Of a stretch of DNA of 64,000 bases, positions 10,701 to 28,985 are shown piece by piece; positions within the stretch are counted from its first letter, which is position 1; every line of letters begins with the position of its first letter. The notes under the pieces were generated by a model that was not told where the DNA came from, did not search any database, and saw only the letters and a list, made by a program, of their open reading frames with translations. The position numbers were made by a program, and so were the translations under genes. Origin of the DNA: Hetaerina americana (lineage: Eukaryota; Arthropoda; Insecta; Odonata; Calopterygidae). Where the stretch lies: assembly GCA_022747635.1 (NCBI GenBank), contig JAKTNV010000001.1:36365351-36429350 (forward strand), in the 5' to 3' direction.

Positions 10701-13469
10701 GTATCCGGTTGCCTATTTATAGTTCTCCTGCGTTCCTGAATCCTCCGCAAGCGTCAGGCCATTTCAAATGCGGATCATGAGTCGCTAATCTGGGACTTAC
10801 TTAAGGATGCACAATCTCTCCAGGTGATAGAGATCGCTATTTTTACAGTCAATTTAAAGGTTTCTCTAAGCAGTTACCAATTGAAATCCGCCATGAAATA
10901 TTCTTCCCTTATGTTGAGTTTACCTTTGAATATTATGCAAAGAAATGTTACGTCGATCATCGTAACTTATTGTATTGGAAAGCCATTAGATGGTTGTCAA
11001 GCAAAACAGTGTAGCACTGGATTATAAAAATCACGATAACAATAACAATAAATCACACGGAAATGAAATAATTAGATTCTGAAAAACTATTTCTAAAAAG
11101 GACATATCAAACCCTTCGCGCATTTGGGTAGTATTTTAGACGAAAAGAACTGTGTAATTAGTAGTATATAATACGAAAAGGACTTCATTCGCAAAAAAAT
11201 TCACAAATTAGATGATGTTAACAAAAAAAATCTCAGGAAGGGTCTTTAGAAAATATTATACAATAATGATGACTAAAGTCCATAGCTTGCTGACGGATAG
11301 CTCCAAAACATATTATTTAAGGTGAAGATGAGGGTAGATCATTAGTCCCACAGATGTGGGTTTGGAGAGAGTAGTAAAAATAAGCTGGCCAGAGTTAGAG
11401 ATATACGAAGAAGTTACAGATATGGCGGGGAAAAGAGGGAAAGTTCCTATGGAATATCTCAAAAAGCGAGAAAAATTAGACTAAAATTGCTAAGGTAGAT
11501 AGCGGATTCTTGAAATCTTTGGAGAGAAAGGAGAATACCAGATGAATTGAGAGGGAGAGAGGAAAAGATCATGAATTCCGAAATCTATGAAAATGAGTTA
11601 GAGGGAAGGAGTGTCTGAAGAGCTCAAGCAGGCAAGAGGAGCGGATGCTGTGGAGTAATAACTTGGTAAGCCTACTGCATTGGGTGCTCAATTATGGGGA
11701 CCATCAAAAACCTACCACCAGCTTAAAATGAAAATGAAATTCGCCGATATGAAGGAAACCCGACGCTCCTGCTGGATGTAAGAAATTCTCAGATGGTCTT
11801 TTGCATATACTATACGTGTTTTGGGTTTCGATAATTAGTGATCAAAATTCCTTTTCACATAAATACACCTCAATTCGCCTCTTAAAGAGAAGTGTGCTAA
11901 AGGATATAAATATTCATCTGGTTACGCGAAGGGCATTAACAACCAATATTAGGGATGTACGACAAGAAGGATTGGCGGGTAGATCACGCCAATGGCTGCA
12001 GTCACCAGTTTCGCAGCCTAACAGCCGAAGCCGAATCCAACTTCTCCCCCGATCGATACCCGCGGACCGGATGCTCTTTGTCAGAATTACTCCTTTCGTT
12101 CCGTTTTCGAAAGTGAATTAATTGCCGCGTATTCTCCGTTCCGCCTTCGGACGTCGTTATCATCGGGTCGTGCGATCCATTAACATTTTTCAGCCAATGC
12201 GAGTGATCGATGATTGCTCGTTTAGAGGCGATTAACAAATTGAGACCTCTTTCCCTTTCGAGCATTACGCCGGCGTGGTGAGTGATGAGCCGTGGATATT
12301 TAAAGAGATACCAAGCCGGACGCAACAAAGGCAGGAAGTCGAGTGACGCATCTGCGCCCGGGGAAGTTCCTCTAAACGTTACCATTACCCGTGGCCAAAG
12401 TTTCTCATTCGGAACACCAAAACGGCGCTTCGTACTTTTCCAAACGAAATGAATTAAGGCCGCAGGTAATGTTGATTGCTTTTTGCGGATTGTAGGTCCT
12501 CGAATAAATAATCCCACCAATAGGTCAGTAGTGATGTGGTAATCGATCAATTAACCACAGGTGCCGTTGGTCGATCTCCATGTCAAACGAATTGTTTTAA
12601 GCTCTTTGAGAAGAAAAGGGTATTTAAAACTTTCATGCTCGCCCTGGTATTATTTAATTCTGCCACTACATGCGTGAAACGATGCTGAAAAATAATGGCA
12701 TTCAATGCTCCTCTATCATATCTTCCTTGGGTAATTTCCCAATTGAACGACGATTAAAACCGCATCGAGTGAACGACGACCTATTTAAGCTATGGCCAAA
12801 AAATAATAATGATGCCAAACCAATAATAATAACCTTTGGTTCCAGAAGATGCATGTATATTTTAACATAGATTTGCAGCTGAAACAAGTAGTGAACACGT
12901 TTCCCATGAACAGGTTTCACAAGAGAACACATTTTTCAGGACCGACGGTAATATTTTGGCAAGCGAATGCAGGAAATCATGCGATGGGGCGTTTGACAAT
13001 TCCTACCTTCTAGCGCTTAAGTCCATATAATCAATGTTATTTCCATGGAAATTAGTCTTCTAGTCACTGATGTCAATCAATGAGTAAGCCATTTATATGT
13101 AATACGGTCCCACCAATAATTAAATTTTCAGACTGCTAATTAAGAGTCGCTTTTGTGCGACGAAGCGCATTACCCGAATCCTAATTTATCCGAAATCGCT
13201 TTTATTACCAAATCCGCCCAACTAGCTGTAACCCCGTAATGAAATACAAAATGTTTGAAAGCCTGTGAAATATTTTGCTTTGAAATTTGTCCCTGCTGTC
13301 AGCATGTGCTAAGCTGTTTTTTCATGTTTCGTGGAAGTAGAACTATTTTTCAGGCCACTAATGCAGCTATTTATTGAAAAACAAGTTAAAATAAGATGAT
13401 GGTGAAACATTGGGAACCAAGACTTTTATTGCAGGAACTATAATTTTATTTGCATGCTCTCTCTCTATG
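10701..13469. other. Mostly AT-rich non-coding stretch
   Basis: Positions 11300-11760 are purine-rich on the plus strand and read, in shifting frames, like highly charged (K/R/E-rich) linker sequence of the kind seen in decayed LINEs. The resemblance is too weak to call. Positions 12120-12560 are G+C-richer and contain the longest non-low-complexity open frame of the window apart from the CpG island (182 codons, minus strand, 12002-12550), with no domain I recognise. Otherwise nothing is visible. Confidence 0.45.
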
Positions 13470-13478
13470 CATACATAT

Positions 13479-13510
<32 letters not shown>

Positions 13511-13558
13511 ACATGTGTATATATATATATATACATACATACATATATATACATATAC

Positions 13559-13630
<72 letters not shown>
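13470..13630. repeat. (AT)n microsatellite with AC interruptions
   Basis: A run of at repeats broken by acatgt, acatacatac and acatatac interruptions between 13470 and 13566, followed by an essentially pure AT run to 13630. The open frames on both strands here are repeat translations (alternating I and Y). Confidence 0.97.
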
Positions 13631-13632
<2 letters not shown>

Positions 13633-13747
13633 TTGATGTAGAAGCACTCACGAGAGCAATATAGCACTTGAACGGCACAATAGAACACAAAATATAATAA
13701 ATAACACGTAAAAGGACACACATAGTAGATTGTTTGAGCTTTCGGCC

Positions 13748-13751
<4 letters not shown>
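13631..13751. other. Unique spacer between two (AT)n arrays
   Basis: A 121-bp non-repetitive segment sandwiched between two AT arrays. Its right end (gagctttcggcctgtgc) runs straight into the second array. Short 'agctttcggcct' motifs followed by simple repeats are, from general experience, typical of the 3' ends of Penelope-like elements in invertebrates. No coding remnant is present, so that identity is a guess. Confidence 0.3.

Positions 13752-13824
<73 letters not shown>
13752..13824. repeat. (AT)n microsatellite
   Basis: An almost pure run of at repeats with a single c interruption near 13810. Confidence 0.97.
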
Positions 13825-15387
13825 TCTTTTAGCACCCACCTTCTCACAAAGAAATAAGCAAATTCAAAATTCCAAAAACTTTTGTAGGTAGCCTTTAAAT
13901 AAAAATACTTTTGTAACGACACTTTCATTGCATACGAGGTTCATAATTACATGTATATATCGTGGTATGCATTCCATTTTCTAATATTTGTGGAGGACTT
14001 GTAAACTGTTTCAAAGCTTCAATAACAAAGCCGCAGGACGTGGAATATCAACTCATGTATCTATGCCAGACAAATTTCACGAAGAATTTTGCGCAGTGTA
14101 ATAAATTTTGAATATTTCACAACTTATCACTAATGATGCAATGCACCTTGTGGAGATGCATAGCATGCAAAATGCGGTACGTTGAAGGGCATGCAACCAC
14201 AAGAGGTGTTGGTAATCGTTACCTTTATACTGCAATCATCCAGCGACGTGGGCACACCAGAAATACGGTCCTAATTATGAAATAGCGGAGGTGTCATCCT
14301 CTCATCATGGAATGTTATACATACCTGGAAAATGAAGAACAAAGGTGTTAAATAGCACATTCCAATAGAAAGGTTTTGCATGAAAAAAATCTCAAAAAGA
14401 GAATATAGAGTTTCATAGGGATTGATGTGGTGAGAAGGGATATTTTGATGTAAAAATAAATAAACAAAATATGGTGCCTTAAATCAGGAGAAATATATGA
14501 CTGTTCATCCAATAAATCTACAATTACGTGCCATATTAATTTGCATTTCAACTAAATCCAGTGGTATGAGCAATCAGAAATACTCGTAATATTACCACCC
14601 ATTTGACATAAAACTAAATTGTAGAACTAACATTAAAAATCGTTCCTTCAAAAACAAAAATTATTTGTTAGCAAATATTTGGCCAGAAAGTGAAGTAATT
14701 TATACTTACATTAGCTAAATATCAACGTAACATAAAGATACATTAAAAATAAGTATAACACTGTCATGGTATAGGGCAAACATAAATTGGAATGAATTGG
14801 GAAAATCATTTTATGTGCATCTACTGCGGAATTATTATTACTGAGTTCGTTCGTTGACAGGAAACGCTTTAATTAAAGTGAATCATCTCAGTGGATTTCA
14901 TGGCCATTAGATAAGATGAATACCTCTCTGTTCCAAAACATCCGCTCCTTGGCCACAAGATTTAGTGATTCACAGCTGGGCAAGGAAAGATGTTCCACAA
15001 TGGGACAAGGAAATCGTTTCATAAGCACACACTGAACACTTAGGTATCAGATATCACCAAATTAATTTCTAGTTCTGATAGTAATGGAAAAGAAATAATG
15101 CGTTACCATACCTTTAAATAATTAGCGCTAATAGATTACTTTGCTGAATATTTTTCAAATGTTCCATCTTACGCATAAAATTGGGTTTTCAGGCGAAGAA
15201 TATTTTCGCGAGTGACATTATTGCCCATTGCAAGACATGTGAAGCATAGTAGTATTGTAAATTCTTTTCTGCTTAAGTCTTTTTTTTAGATTATCATTGT
15301 TATTTTCAGTGTAGGCATGGAACCCGATATTCCCCTCACTTTTCGGGTAGTCACTTCTCTTGAGCAATACTATTCCATAGATAATAT
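13825..15387. other. AT-rich non-coding stretch
   Basis: Only short frames occur, none resembling a protein. No repeat or RNA structure was noticed. Confidence 0.6.
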
Positions 15388-15423
15388 AGTATGGCATGTG
15401 TGATAGCATGTAGTATAGCATGT
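15388..15423. repeat. Imperfect 12-bp tandem repeat, three units
   Basis: The units agtatggcatgt, gtgatagcatgt and agtatagcatgt lie end to end, each sharing the core gcatgt. It is a short minisatellite with no evident function. Confidence 0.75.
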
Positions 15424-16861
15424 TATTATAATTTCCTCAAGTGGAGAAATTTACTGTTACCCAAACATCATTGATTGTTACGCTATATTTTCTACAAATT
15501 TGATTTAAAATACTCTTTAAATGAAAATCAGAAAATATATCCCATAAATATGGGATTATGTTCTCAAATTTCAAATCATTGAATCATGCATAGAGGTTAT
15601 TTCTAGTTCGGCATCGAGCAAAATGCTACTTTCTACACGCTCAAACGGTTTTCCTTAGGAAATGAAGGGAGGATATGTCACCAAGTTAATTTCAATAAAA
15701 AAATAAGATTACTCATTCATAAGATAGTATAAACAGACCGACCAAACCCTAAAATGGGTTAGCAAATGGATAGTTAGGAGAGGGATAGCACAAACGGAAA
15801 ATAAATATCCTCTCTGGAGGGTGAAAAAATGAATTTAAACAAATACAAGAGAATTAATCGATTATCGATTTTGAGGAAACGCTGAAAAAAAAGGGCCGTT
15901 CGACAAACAGGATTGCCTACCGGCGGCAAGGTCGGCCGGGTACGTAGTTCAACCCCCTTTGTGTCAACCGCCCCCCAGCCAGCCATCGGGTTCCGTCGCT
16001 CGGGCCATTTCATACGGATCATCCCACTTCACTCTCCCTCCCTCGCCCCCCACCCACAAAGCCACCCATTTTTCCTTTTATTTCGACCTGGTCCAGGAAG
16101 TAAATAAAAAGTATTTTGGTTGCGACTGCGGGGAGAGGGCCGAACATTTCCAACTCCCTTCCCCGATCGATGAGTGCCGTATGCTGGGCGAAGTCATGAG
16201 GAAAATAGGATAGTTCTCAAGGGCAGAGAACGATTGAAAGGGAGGAAGAATGGAGGGAAATCGCGGGTCCAGCCGAAGACGCCAAACACATCGGAGGCAA
16301 GGATTTATCCTCCCTGGCTGCAAAGAGGGGCTCGGGGGGGGGGGGGGAGGAAAGCGATTTTTCACAACGTCTTCAAGGAATTCCGATTTTCTTATTTTTT
16401 CCGTTTCTCTTTTCCCACTCCCACTCCTTCAACACCGTTTGGCACCCATTTTAACAACGTCTTCCTGCCTATCTACCCCGCGATGCACCTCGCGGGAGAA
16501 AAATTCATTCACCTTAGACTCCTCGCTGCTCCATCTTACATCTACTTTTATCTAAACGTATAGCATGCTAATTACACAGCGGCGTGTAACAGGGGTTGTG
16601 AATTAATTTTTAACAGGGACTTCAGGAAATGGATAATGACCGGGAAATTGAAAGGTTGCCATAATCACCTTGTGAACACGGAAAACATTCCTTAATATTT
16701 AAATCTTGCATATCTCAAATAGAATTATATTTAAAAGCATAAATTTTTCTGTTCAGTAAATTCAAACATGGCATTTATACATTCCAATTTTTCAGATCCT
16801 TGGAGCTAATGCCCACCGCATGTACGACCGTTTATACAGTATTTTCGTCCATATATGTGAT
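15424..16861. other. Non-coding stretch with G+C-rich patch and G14 run
   Basis: Positions 15890-16550 are richer in G+C, with pyrimidine-rich runs and one homopolymer of 14 G (16334-16347). Open frames of 84-129 codons there are on both strands and low-complexity. No domain is recognisable. Confidence 0.5.
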
Positions 16862-22179
<5,318 letters not shown>

Positions 22180-24260
22180 ATAAGGATAAAACAGGGAAGA
22201 AAGCTGAGAAAATGGAAAGAGGAAAATGGAAGAGAAAGGAGTACCAAAAGGCGTTACAAAAAAATTACGAGTGAGTACAAGGAGACTTACAATATAAAAA
22301 ATGACAGAAAAATATCAAAAATGGGAACCGAAAGCCACAAACGAATCTGCAGGAGCTGTATATGAACCGTAAATAGGAAAAAGAAAGGAAACCATGGTTT
22401 ACAGTAGGGATGATTAGGAACCAAAAAATGAAAGGAAAGCAAAAGAAGGAAATGAAAGAAGGTAAACACAGAATTAGGTAAAAGACACCAAAAAGCAGAG
22501 GTAAAGAGATAAATAATAAACTAAGGCGGGCAACTAGTAAGGCAAAAGAAGCGCGATAGAAGACGCAGTGCGAGAATATGGATAGTTCAAACAGAAAGGC
22601 TGAAATTGGCGCAATATAGAGGATGGTAAAATCACTGTCAAGAAGCCCAGAAAAATAATCCGGAAAATTATTTATCGAACCAGAAAAAATTCAAGAGAAA
22701 TGGAAGGAATACATGGAATACTGAATACGTAGAAAAAGTTTGACGCAAATGAGGGTAGCTTAGGTTCCTCCAAACTTGACGGCGAAATAGAAAGGGTATT
22801 AAATTAATCGAAATCAAATAAGGCCGTGGAGATAACACTCGCGAGGAGCTAATTAAAGGTTTAGGAAAATGTGGGAGGAAGAGTTTTTGTGGACGCATTC
22901 GTAGTATTTATGAGGGATGAGTTTGGGTGGAAGATTTTGTCAGATCAGTGTTAGTACTTTCCCAATAAAGGAAAAGGCAGCCATATGTAAAGCCTACAGA
23001 ACAAAAAGTTTTGATTTTGCTCGCAGCTAAGGTGGTAGTTAGGAACATCAATGGCAGGATGGGAGAAGAGAAAATGATTATTTATTGGATGATAAGCTTA
23101 GGTTTTGAAAAAGGGAAGTCACGCGTAGTGCAAAATTAGTAATAAGGTCACTAATAGAGAGAAACAATGAATACATTCAGGATATACGAATTCGTCTATC
23201 ACGTAGATTTTGAATAGGGGTTTGATAGACTGTATTCGATATAAGTAAATAATGACTCTAATAAGAAAAAATGTAAAGTAAAATGCTCGACTCATCCGCA
23301 ACCTGTACATATCACAGATTGCTCAGATGCATTTGGTGATTGAAGAGTCAATCTGGGCGATGCTAGATAGAGACAAGGGTGTCCATTATCACTCGCACTT
23401 TTCAAAGTATACGTGGAGGCAATAAATTAAAGAGATATGGGAAGAACTGAAGGCCAGAATGACAGTCTATTAAGAATTCATTAAATCAGTTGGGTTTTCT
23501 GACGATCAATATTTAGTTTACTAGTCAGCAAATGGGTTACAAGAATAAACAATTAGTATTATGGGGATGGGATGAGAATCAATGAAAGCGTAGGATAGAA
23601 AGGGATTTTCGAGGACAAATAATTGTAAATTAATAGGGGCTCATAAACTATGGTTTATCAGGCAAAACAGTTCCCTTATTAAAAAAGTTCTTTGGACAAA
23701 GATGATCTGAGTAGCACCATTAGAAGATTGGATTGAAGAATAGGCAAATATATTTTTACTGGTTGAGAATTGATGATAGGATGTCGGGTAAAGATGCTTA
23801 GGCAGAGTTATAGAAACTATTATATGAAGTATGGTTTTATGTGGCACGGAAACATGTCGCTCACGCCAGCTGAGAAGCGCTGATTAGAGACTCCAAAAAT
23901 GTTGATGTCGAGAAGGATGGAGAAGGTGATATGGACAAAGAAATCCTGGGCGTGGTGGAAGGAAGAGGAGAATTTTGGCAGAAATGTAAAGGGAGCAGGA
24001 AAAGTGGATGCAGGGCATTTCGATTGGTAATAGGATGTTGAAGACTATGATAGAGGGAAGAGTGTTAGGCAAACGTGGAAGAGGTAGGAAAAGGATAGGC
24101 ATGTTTTACAGGGGTATGAAAGGGAGAAAGGAGGAATACGAAAATTGAAGAAGTTTATCCTGCAATGTGGGATATCAGGATTTTTCCGCGTGAGATTCAA
24201 AGAAATATATCGCAGAGTACTCTGAGTCCATCTAAAACCTACCTATAACGGTAGTTTACA
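22180..24260 (+). mobile_element. Decayed non-LTR retrotransposon (LINE), copy 1
   Basis: This is a pseudogenised reverse-transcriptase region readable only by switching frames. In order: a basic linker between endonuclease and RT (EINNKLRRATSKAKEA at 22506-22553); a pre-RT segment (QEKWKEYMEY near 22692); an RT segment LAAKVVVRNINGRMGEE near 23017-23070; SLIERNNEYIQDIR from 23148; the well-kept motif RQGCPLSLALFKVYVEAI at 23371-23424; the catalytic-loop equivalent FSDD at 23495-23506, where most LINEs have FADD; and the post-RT basic motif EGRVLGKRGRGRKRIG starting at 24053. Stops and frameshifts are spread throughout, so it is dead. The endonuclease 5' part is not recognisable. Clade is uncertain. 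The fragment at 28085-28985 looks like the same kind of element. Confidence 0.85.
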
Positions 24261-27200
24261 AATGGAAAAAGGTAATAGAAATAGCCCTTTGAATTTAAAG
24301 TCAATAGCAATTTCACATTGCTCACGCTAAAGAGTTGTATATTATCATACGATAACTACTTTGCATGATCGAGTAGGTGTGCTAACTTTGATTTTTGTTG
24401 GTCAATGCGGTTCATCAACATTTACTTTACACTATTAAACGCACGAAAAGGATTTGAGGCATGGGGTAAGAGGACACCACCCTTTATCGCAGGTAAATAA
24501 GATGCGTCAATGCATAAATGATATCTTGCATTTAGATTTTTTGATCATAGTTTCTGAGGCATATTATTTTGCATTATTTGTGAGTGGGGCATTAATGGGG
24601 ATCATTTCCAAAATGTACACATTCTCTTGTCCTAACTTGGTATTAATTTTCATTTGATATTAAGCCGTGTACATACATGCTTCGTTATTGAATTTGATGT
24701 CATTCTATGCTGAGTTTAAAGTAACCAAGTAATAGCAATAACGACTAATTAATAGTTACATGACGCAAATATTACAATTTCAGAGAATACCGGGTGAATC
24801 GAGGATATTATTTTATAAATATAATCGATAAGAAAGCAGGTATTCCACAGAAGAAAATTAATAAAAAAAGGCGATATTGAAATTAATTCTTTCATATGAG
24901 TCATAGCTCAAATAATAAATACCTGAGGAACAAGAGAAGATTGGCATGATTTGATTTGCTTCCGAGAAAGTCTTCAATGAAATTGACTCAAGAATAAACT
25001 CTGAGCTACACAAATAATTTCTGGAAAAGCCTATGAAAATTTAACCCCAAGGAGAATTATGCAGGAACGAAATTCGTCTCGAGGCAATGCTGCAGTATAA
25101 AATGTTGCATTTGCGGGGTAATTTACTCTCCAGAATGGTCCACAAAAATCTGTTCTGAAACATTTACTGCCGAAACAGTTAAACGTCCACCGAGTGATGA
25201 CCGAATGAGTTGATCTAACGTAAGCAGAAATATGCCACATCAAACGTTTTAATCATTAGCCGATAATTTCCCGGCATTATGCCAATTACTATTTGCCCAC
25301 GCGTTGGTATTCCCAGAGCATCTCACAATTTTCTTTTGAATCGTTGGCATTGCCACACGTCCATGCCCTAGCTTGTCAGGAGCCTAGGCCGCCTGTTCGT
25401 AGTTCTCCCTTTGTTTCGGTCACGATCAACTTACTCCTCGTCCGGCCTGAAACATCCTCACTCCTCCCGGGTACGCTCAATTTCAGTCCCGCATGTATGC
25501 TCCGTAGATTCGATCTTTCGCTTTTATCCCAACAAAACTTTCCGGTCGATTATTCCTAATCTATTGATCGGGACGGCGCTCGTCAGTGATGCTCGCTCAA
25601 AATCATTATCCGTCGGTGATCCCATGGATTAGCGAGAGGCCTCAATTAAAATTAGCACTAATCTTTGGTGCCGCGGCGCTCTTCACAAAAGCAGTCACAC
25701 AACCATCCTTCGATGGAGGCGTTGAACTGCGGACCGCAAGGGGTTTTCCCTTTGACGGCACACCGGCGGATTTCTCACTCCGTTCAAAACACTGGCGATT
25801 AGCCAAGGCCCAAATGATCCAAAATAATTTCGGCAGCACAGTTATGTCACATGTTATGCCCAGAGTCGATGGAACGGCGTGGAAAGGGGTTCAGCTGCTC
25901 TCAGAGGTTTCACGAACAGCAGGAAAGCAATATTACCGCCTATTTTAACAAGCCACCTTAACAGAAAAAAACTACTGCAGATCCGATCAATAATTACCTC
26001 TGAAAGCAAGCTAAGTCTTGATCAACGGCGCTCTCCATTTCTTACTTATTGCTCTTGGTACTCCCAAAGACTAAGCTGCATCTCAATTAACTTTACAATA
26101 AATAATTTCAATTTAATAACGTGTACGTTTTAGGGTATTAAATTAAAATAAGTGACAGAGGGGAACTTCCGCAAGCTCTTCATAATTATAATTAATGACA
26201 AAGAAATTTTGGAAATCCAAAAAACATAAAAGGATGGATGAAAAAATGTTCATTCCAACTGAAAAAATATTGGAGGTGTCTTTCACTATTTCAATGCATT
26301 TAATCCTGATTAGACTCCTTTTTTATTCTAAAAACTAATTGCATCCGTTTATGATTCCATTTTCTTCCAATTTCATCATCATTTATAGGCCCACGAACTA
26401 TCACCAAATAGCAATAGGTATGTTGCATTAAAAAAATACAACTTGGGTTAAGTTCAGACTCCACGGCTACAATTATCTTGGTTATTATATTTAGCCATTT
26501 TCGTCAGGGAGGGATCAAATGGCAAATAAAACTCACACTATATAACAATTGAACCACACACTTATTTAGATGTGAGTATCCGGCCCATGAAATCCTCAGG
26601 TTGGTAATTCATATTATAGGTAGGATTTAATTTCGTATGGTCAGTGAACTGGTTAATGGTGACGAATGCATTTATAACTATGCAGCAATTCGCTTGATTA
26701 GCGTGCTTAACACTAACCATAGAATCAAAATTCTTCACTTAAAAATGTAGCAATTGATGACATATATTCATCAACTGCCGAAAACAATAGGTGGGCTAGC
26801 AATACATCTAACTAATAAACATATTGACTTAATATCTTCACATTAAGATTTCTCATAATAGTAAGATAACATAATTACCATTAATGCAAGAATACCTTAC
26901 GTGCGTAACCCAGGGAAGTTGGCATTATCGATTTTTCGGAAATTCTCTGGATATAAGTTAAGTAATAATGCATTTCAACAAGAACTCCAGTAGTAGTGAG
27001 GAAAGTACTATTTTCATTATTTACAATAGGTTTATAGGTTTTCTGAGTCCATATAAAATTCTCAGCGCCAGGAAGGGGATTTAAAAGAGATGCCGATTAT
27101 CACTTCCACTTTTCATTTTATGCGTGAATAAAAATACCTCATAATTATAAAAAATGGCTTTTTTCCGTTAATGAACCGTCATAAAAAGGACCAATACTAA

Positions 27201-28084
27201 TTTTTTTTTTTCATTTTTGCGACACCAATAAAAAAATGTTAGTATTCAGAATGAATTTATGTTACGCACGGCGCGGTAATATCAATTCTTAGATAAGAAT
27301 GAAGTAATGAAAGCGGTAACATGTCAGAATTAAATGAAACAAGGCCTATGTTCACACAGAGGATATTTCCTCCAATATCAAACAGTTTGGAGAAACAGCT
27401 TCAGGATTATTAAAAAAAAAAGGATTTAATTTATCGAGTCATTGTCGCTCGATGGGCTACTGGCACCTGGCAGTCTGGAAAACGAGGAAGCAACCCATTG
27501 TCCATTGTGTACTTCGAGGTATCGGATGAATTCTTTTTCAAGGTGAAATATTTTTCTGAGAAGCAATCCATGGCAAGAGGAAGGTATGTTTTTTCGACAT
27601 TAATTTTCTGAGCTCGTTTACAAATAATGCTGCAATAAATCCATTGCGTTCATTATTCTTCGTTTTTATTTAATCCCTCGCCCGCCGCTGTTGGCTGCGC
27701 TATCTGTCTAATGACAGTCATAAAACACTATCAGAAATCAATACATAATTAGAGCAGGCGTCAAGTTATAAATTAGGTTTGAGGGCATCCATTTTGAGAA
27801 ACTAAATAAACACGAAAAACTTTCCTCATCGGGCAATATTTTTACCAGCGGGGTATGATCAAACGAAACGAAGTTGTTTAAGTGGGACGCAAAATAAATG
27901 AGTAGCGTTTGCATATTCAACCAACTACAAGTTTCATGTGTTGTTGCCTAAGCAGGGAGGTGACTACGATTATCGATAGCGATAAAAATTCATTTGAACT
28001 AGAATGTCAACAGACGTGAGGAAAGTACCATTTTAAATACTTAAATTAAAAATGTATCAGTGCAATAAACTACGGGTAATGCCA
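24261..28084. other. AT-rich non-coding with one G+C-richer patch
   Basis: Positions 25040-25960 have more balanced composition and open frames of up to 120 codons (25586-25948, plus strand), but no domain or splice evidence that I can use. The remainder is AT-rich with short homopolymers. Confidence 0.5.
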
Positions 28085-28985
28085 GGCGTGGGAGCAAGTC
28101 AGATATATCTATTAACACCTGTTCTTTTTATTATATACTTCTTCTGAGGAACGGTAATAGGGGTAAGTGAAAGGCAAGATGTTTAAATTAAACTCGGATG
28201 AGGAGTGGGGAGACTAGTGAGGAGCTTTTCAAATTGGTTAGTTTTGCTGATGATCAATCGTTAGCGAGTCAGCCTAAGGGTTACAATAATTACTTATCGC
28301 ATTGCAGAATCAGTGTGATAGCTATTGGATGAGATTATTTTTTAAATATAAAGGTAATGAGATTCTTAAGAAATAGGAAAGCTATGATAAACAAAGTTGG
28401 GTGATATAAACTGGAACAGGTAAAGCATTTCACCTATTTGGGAAGTGTTTTGAAGGATGGTCGGCAGAGTATGAGATAGATTAAATGAAAACTTTCGGTA
28501 TGCAAAGACTCGTTTACAAATGGACGGTAGATGATGACAAACACCTTAAATTAAGATAAAGTAGTGAAACCTTGAATATGGAGAATAATTTTGTGCGGCT
28601 AGGAAACTTGACCGTCGAAACAAGATGATAAGCGTGAATTGTGGTATTTTGACATTTGAATGTTGAGGAGAATGGAGAAAATAAAACAGATAGAAAGAAA
28701 AACCAATGACGAAGTTCAAGTCTTGGTCTGGGAAGAAAGATGGCTGTTGGGTGAAATTCAAAGAAGGCAAAACAAGTGAATGCAGGAGAAACTGAGAGGC
28801 ACTAGGATTAGAACACGGTGATACGAGAGGAGAATGTTGGAAAATCGAGGCAGAGAGAGAAAAAAGAATAGGCACGGTCATTGTAATTAAGGAAGACAGA
28901 AAGTATGCACAGCTGAAGTATGAGTTATTTTGGCGTATTATGGAGCTAAAGAATATTTATGTCCTGTGAGGCAGGACATAAGTGT
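28085..28985 (+). mobile_element. Decayed LINE 3' half, copy 2
   Basis: Frame-broken reverse-transcriptase remnant. KLVSFADDQSLA at 28231-28266 keeps the catalytic FADD (28243-28254). About 170 bases later KHFTYLGSVLKDGRQ (28423-28467) is the conserved post-catalytic segment that many LINEs show as YLGS. Charged C-terminal sequence follows to about 28900. The order and spacing match the copy at 22180-24260, which suggests one family, but here the 5' two thirds are missing, as expected for a 5'-truncated insertion. Multiple stops and frameshifts make it non-functional. An inverted repeat lies at its right edge (28957-28981). Confidence 0.8.
28957..28981. repeat. 10-bp perfect hairpin at LINE edge
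   Basis: The arm ttatgtcctg (28957-28966) pairs exactly with caggacataa (28972-28981) around a 5-base loop (tgagg). It lies at the probable 3' end of the LINE fragment. It may be a 3'-terminal stem of that element or a coincidence. Confidence 0.85.

Noticed and set aside
11300..11760. Further decayed LINE fragment
   Set aside because: Only a charged-residue flavour in shifting frames; no RT, endonuclease or C-terminal motif could be placed.
12002..12550. 182-codon minus-strand open frame
   Set aside because: It has no recognisable domain, no good start context or bounding splice sites, and lies in a locally G+C-richer patch where stops are rarer. Possible but unsupported.
13367..13928. Tyrosine/isoleucine-repeat 'proteins' of up to 160 residues
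   Set aside because: Pure translations of AT microsatellites on both strands.
25586..25948. 120-codon plus-strand frame
   Set aside because: No recognisable motif, no codon-usage argument I can make by eye, and no adjoining exon.
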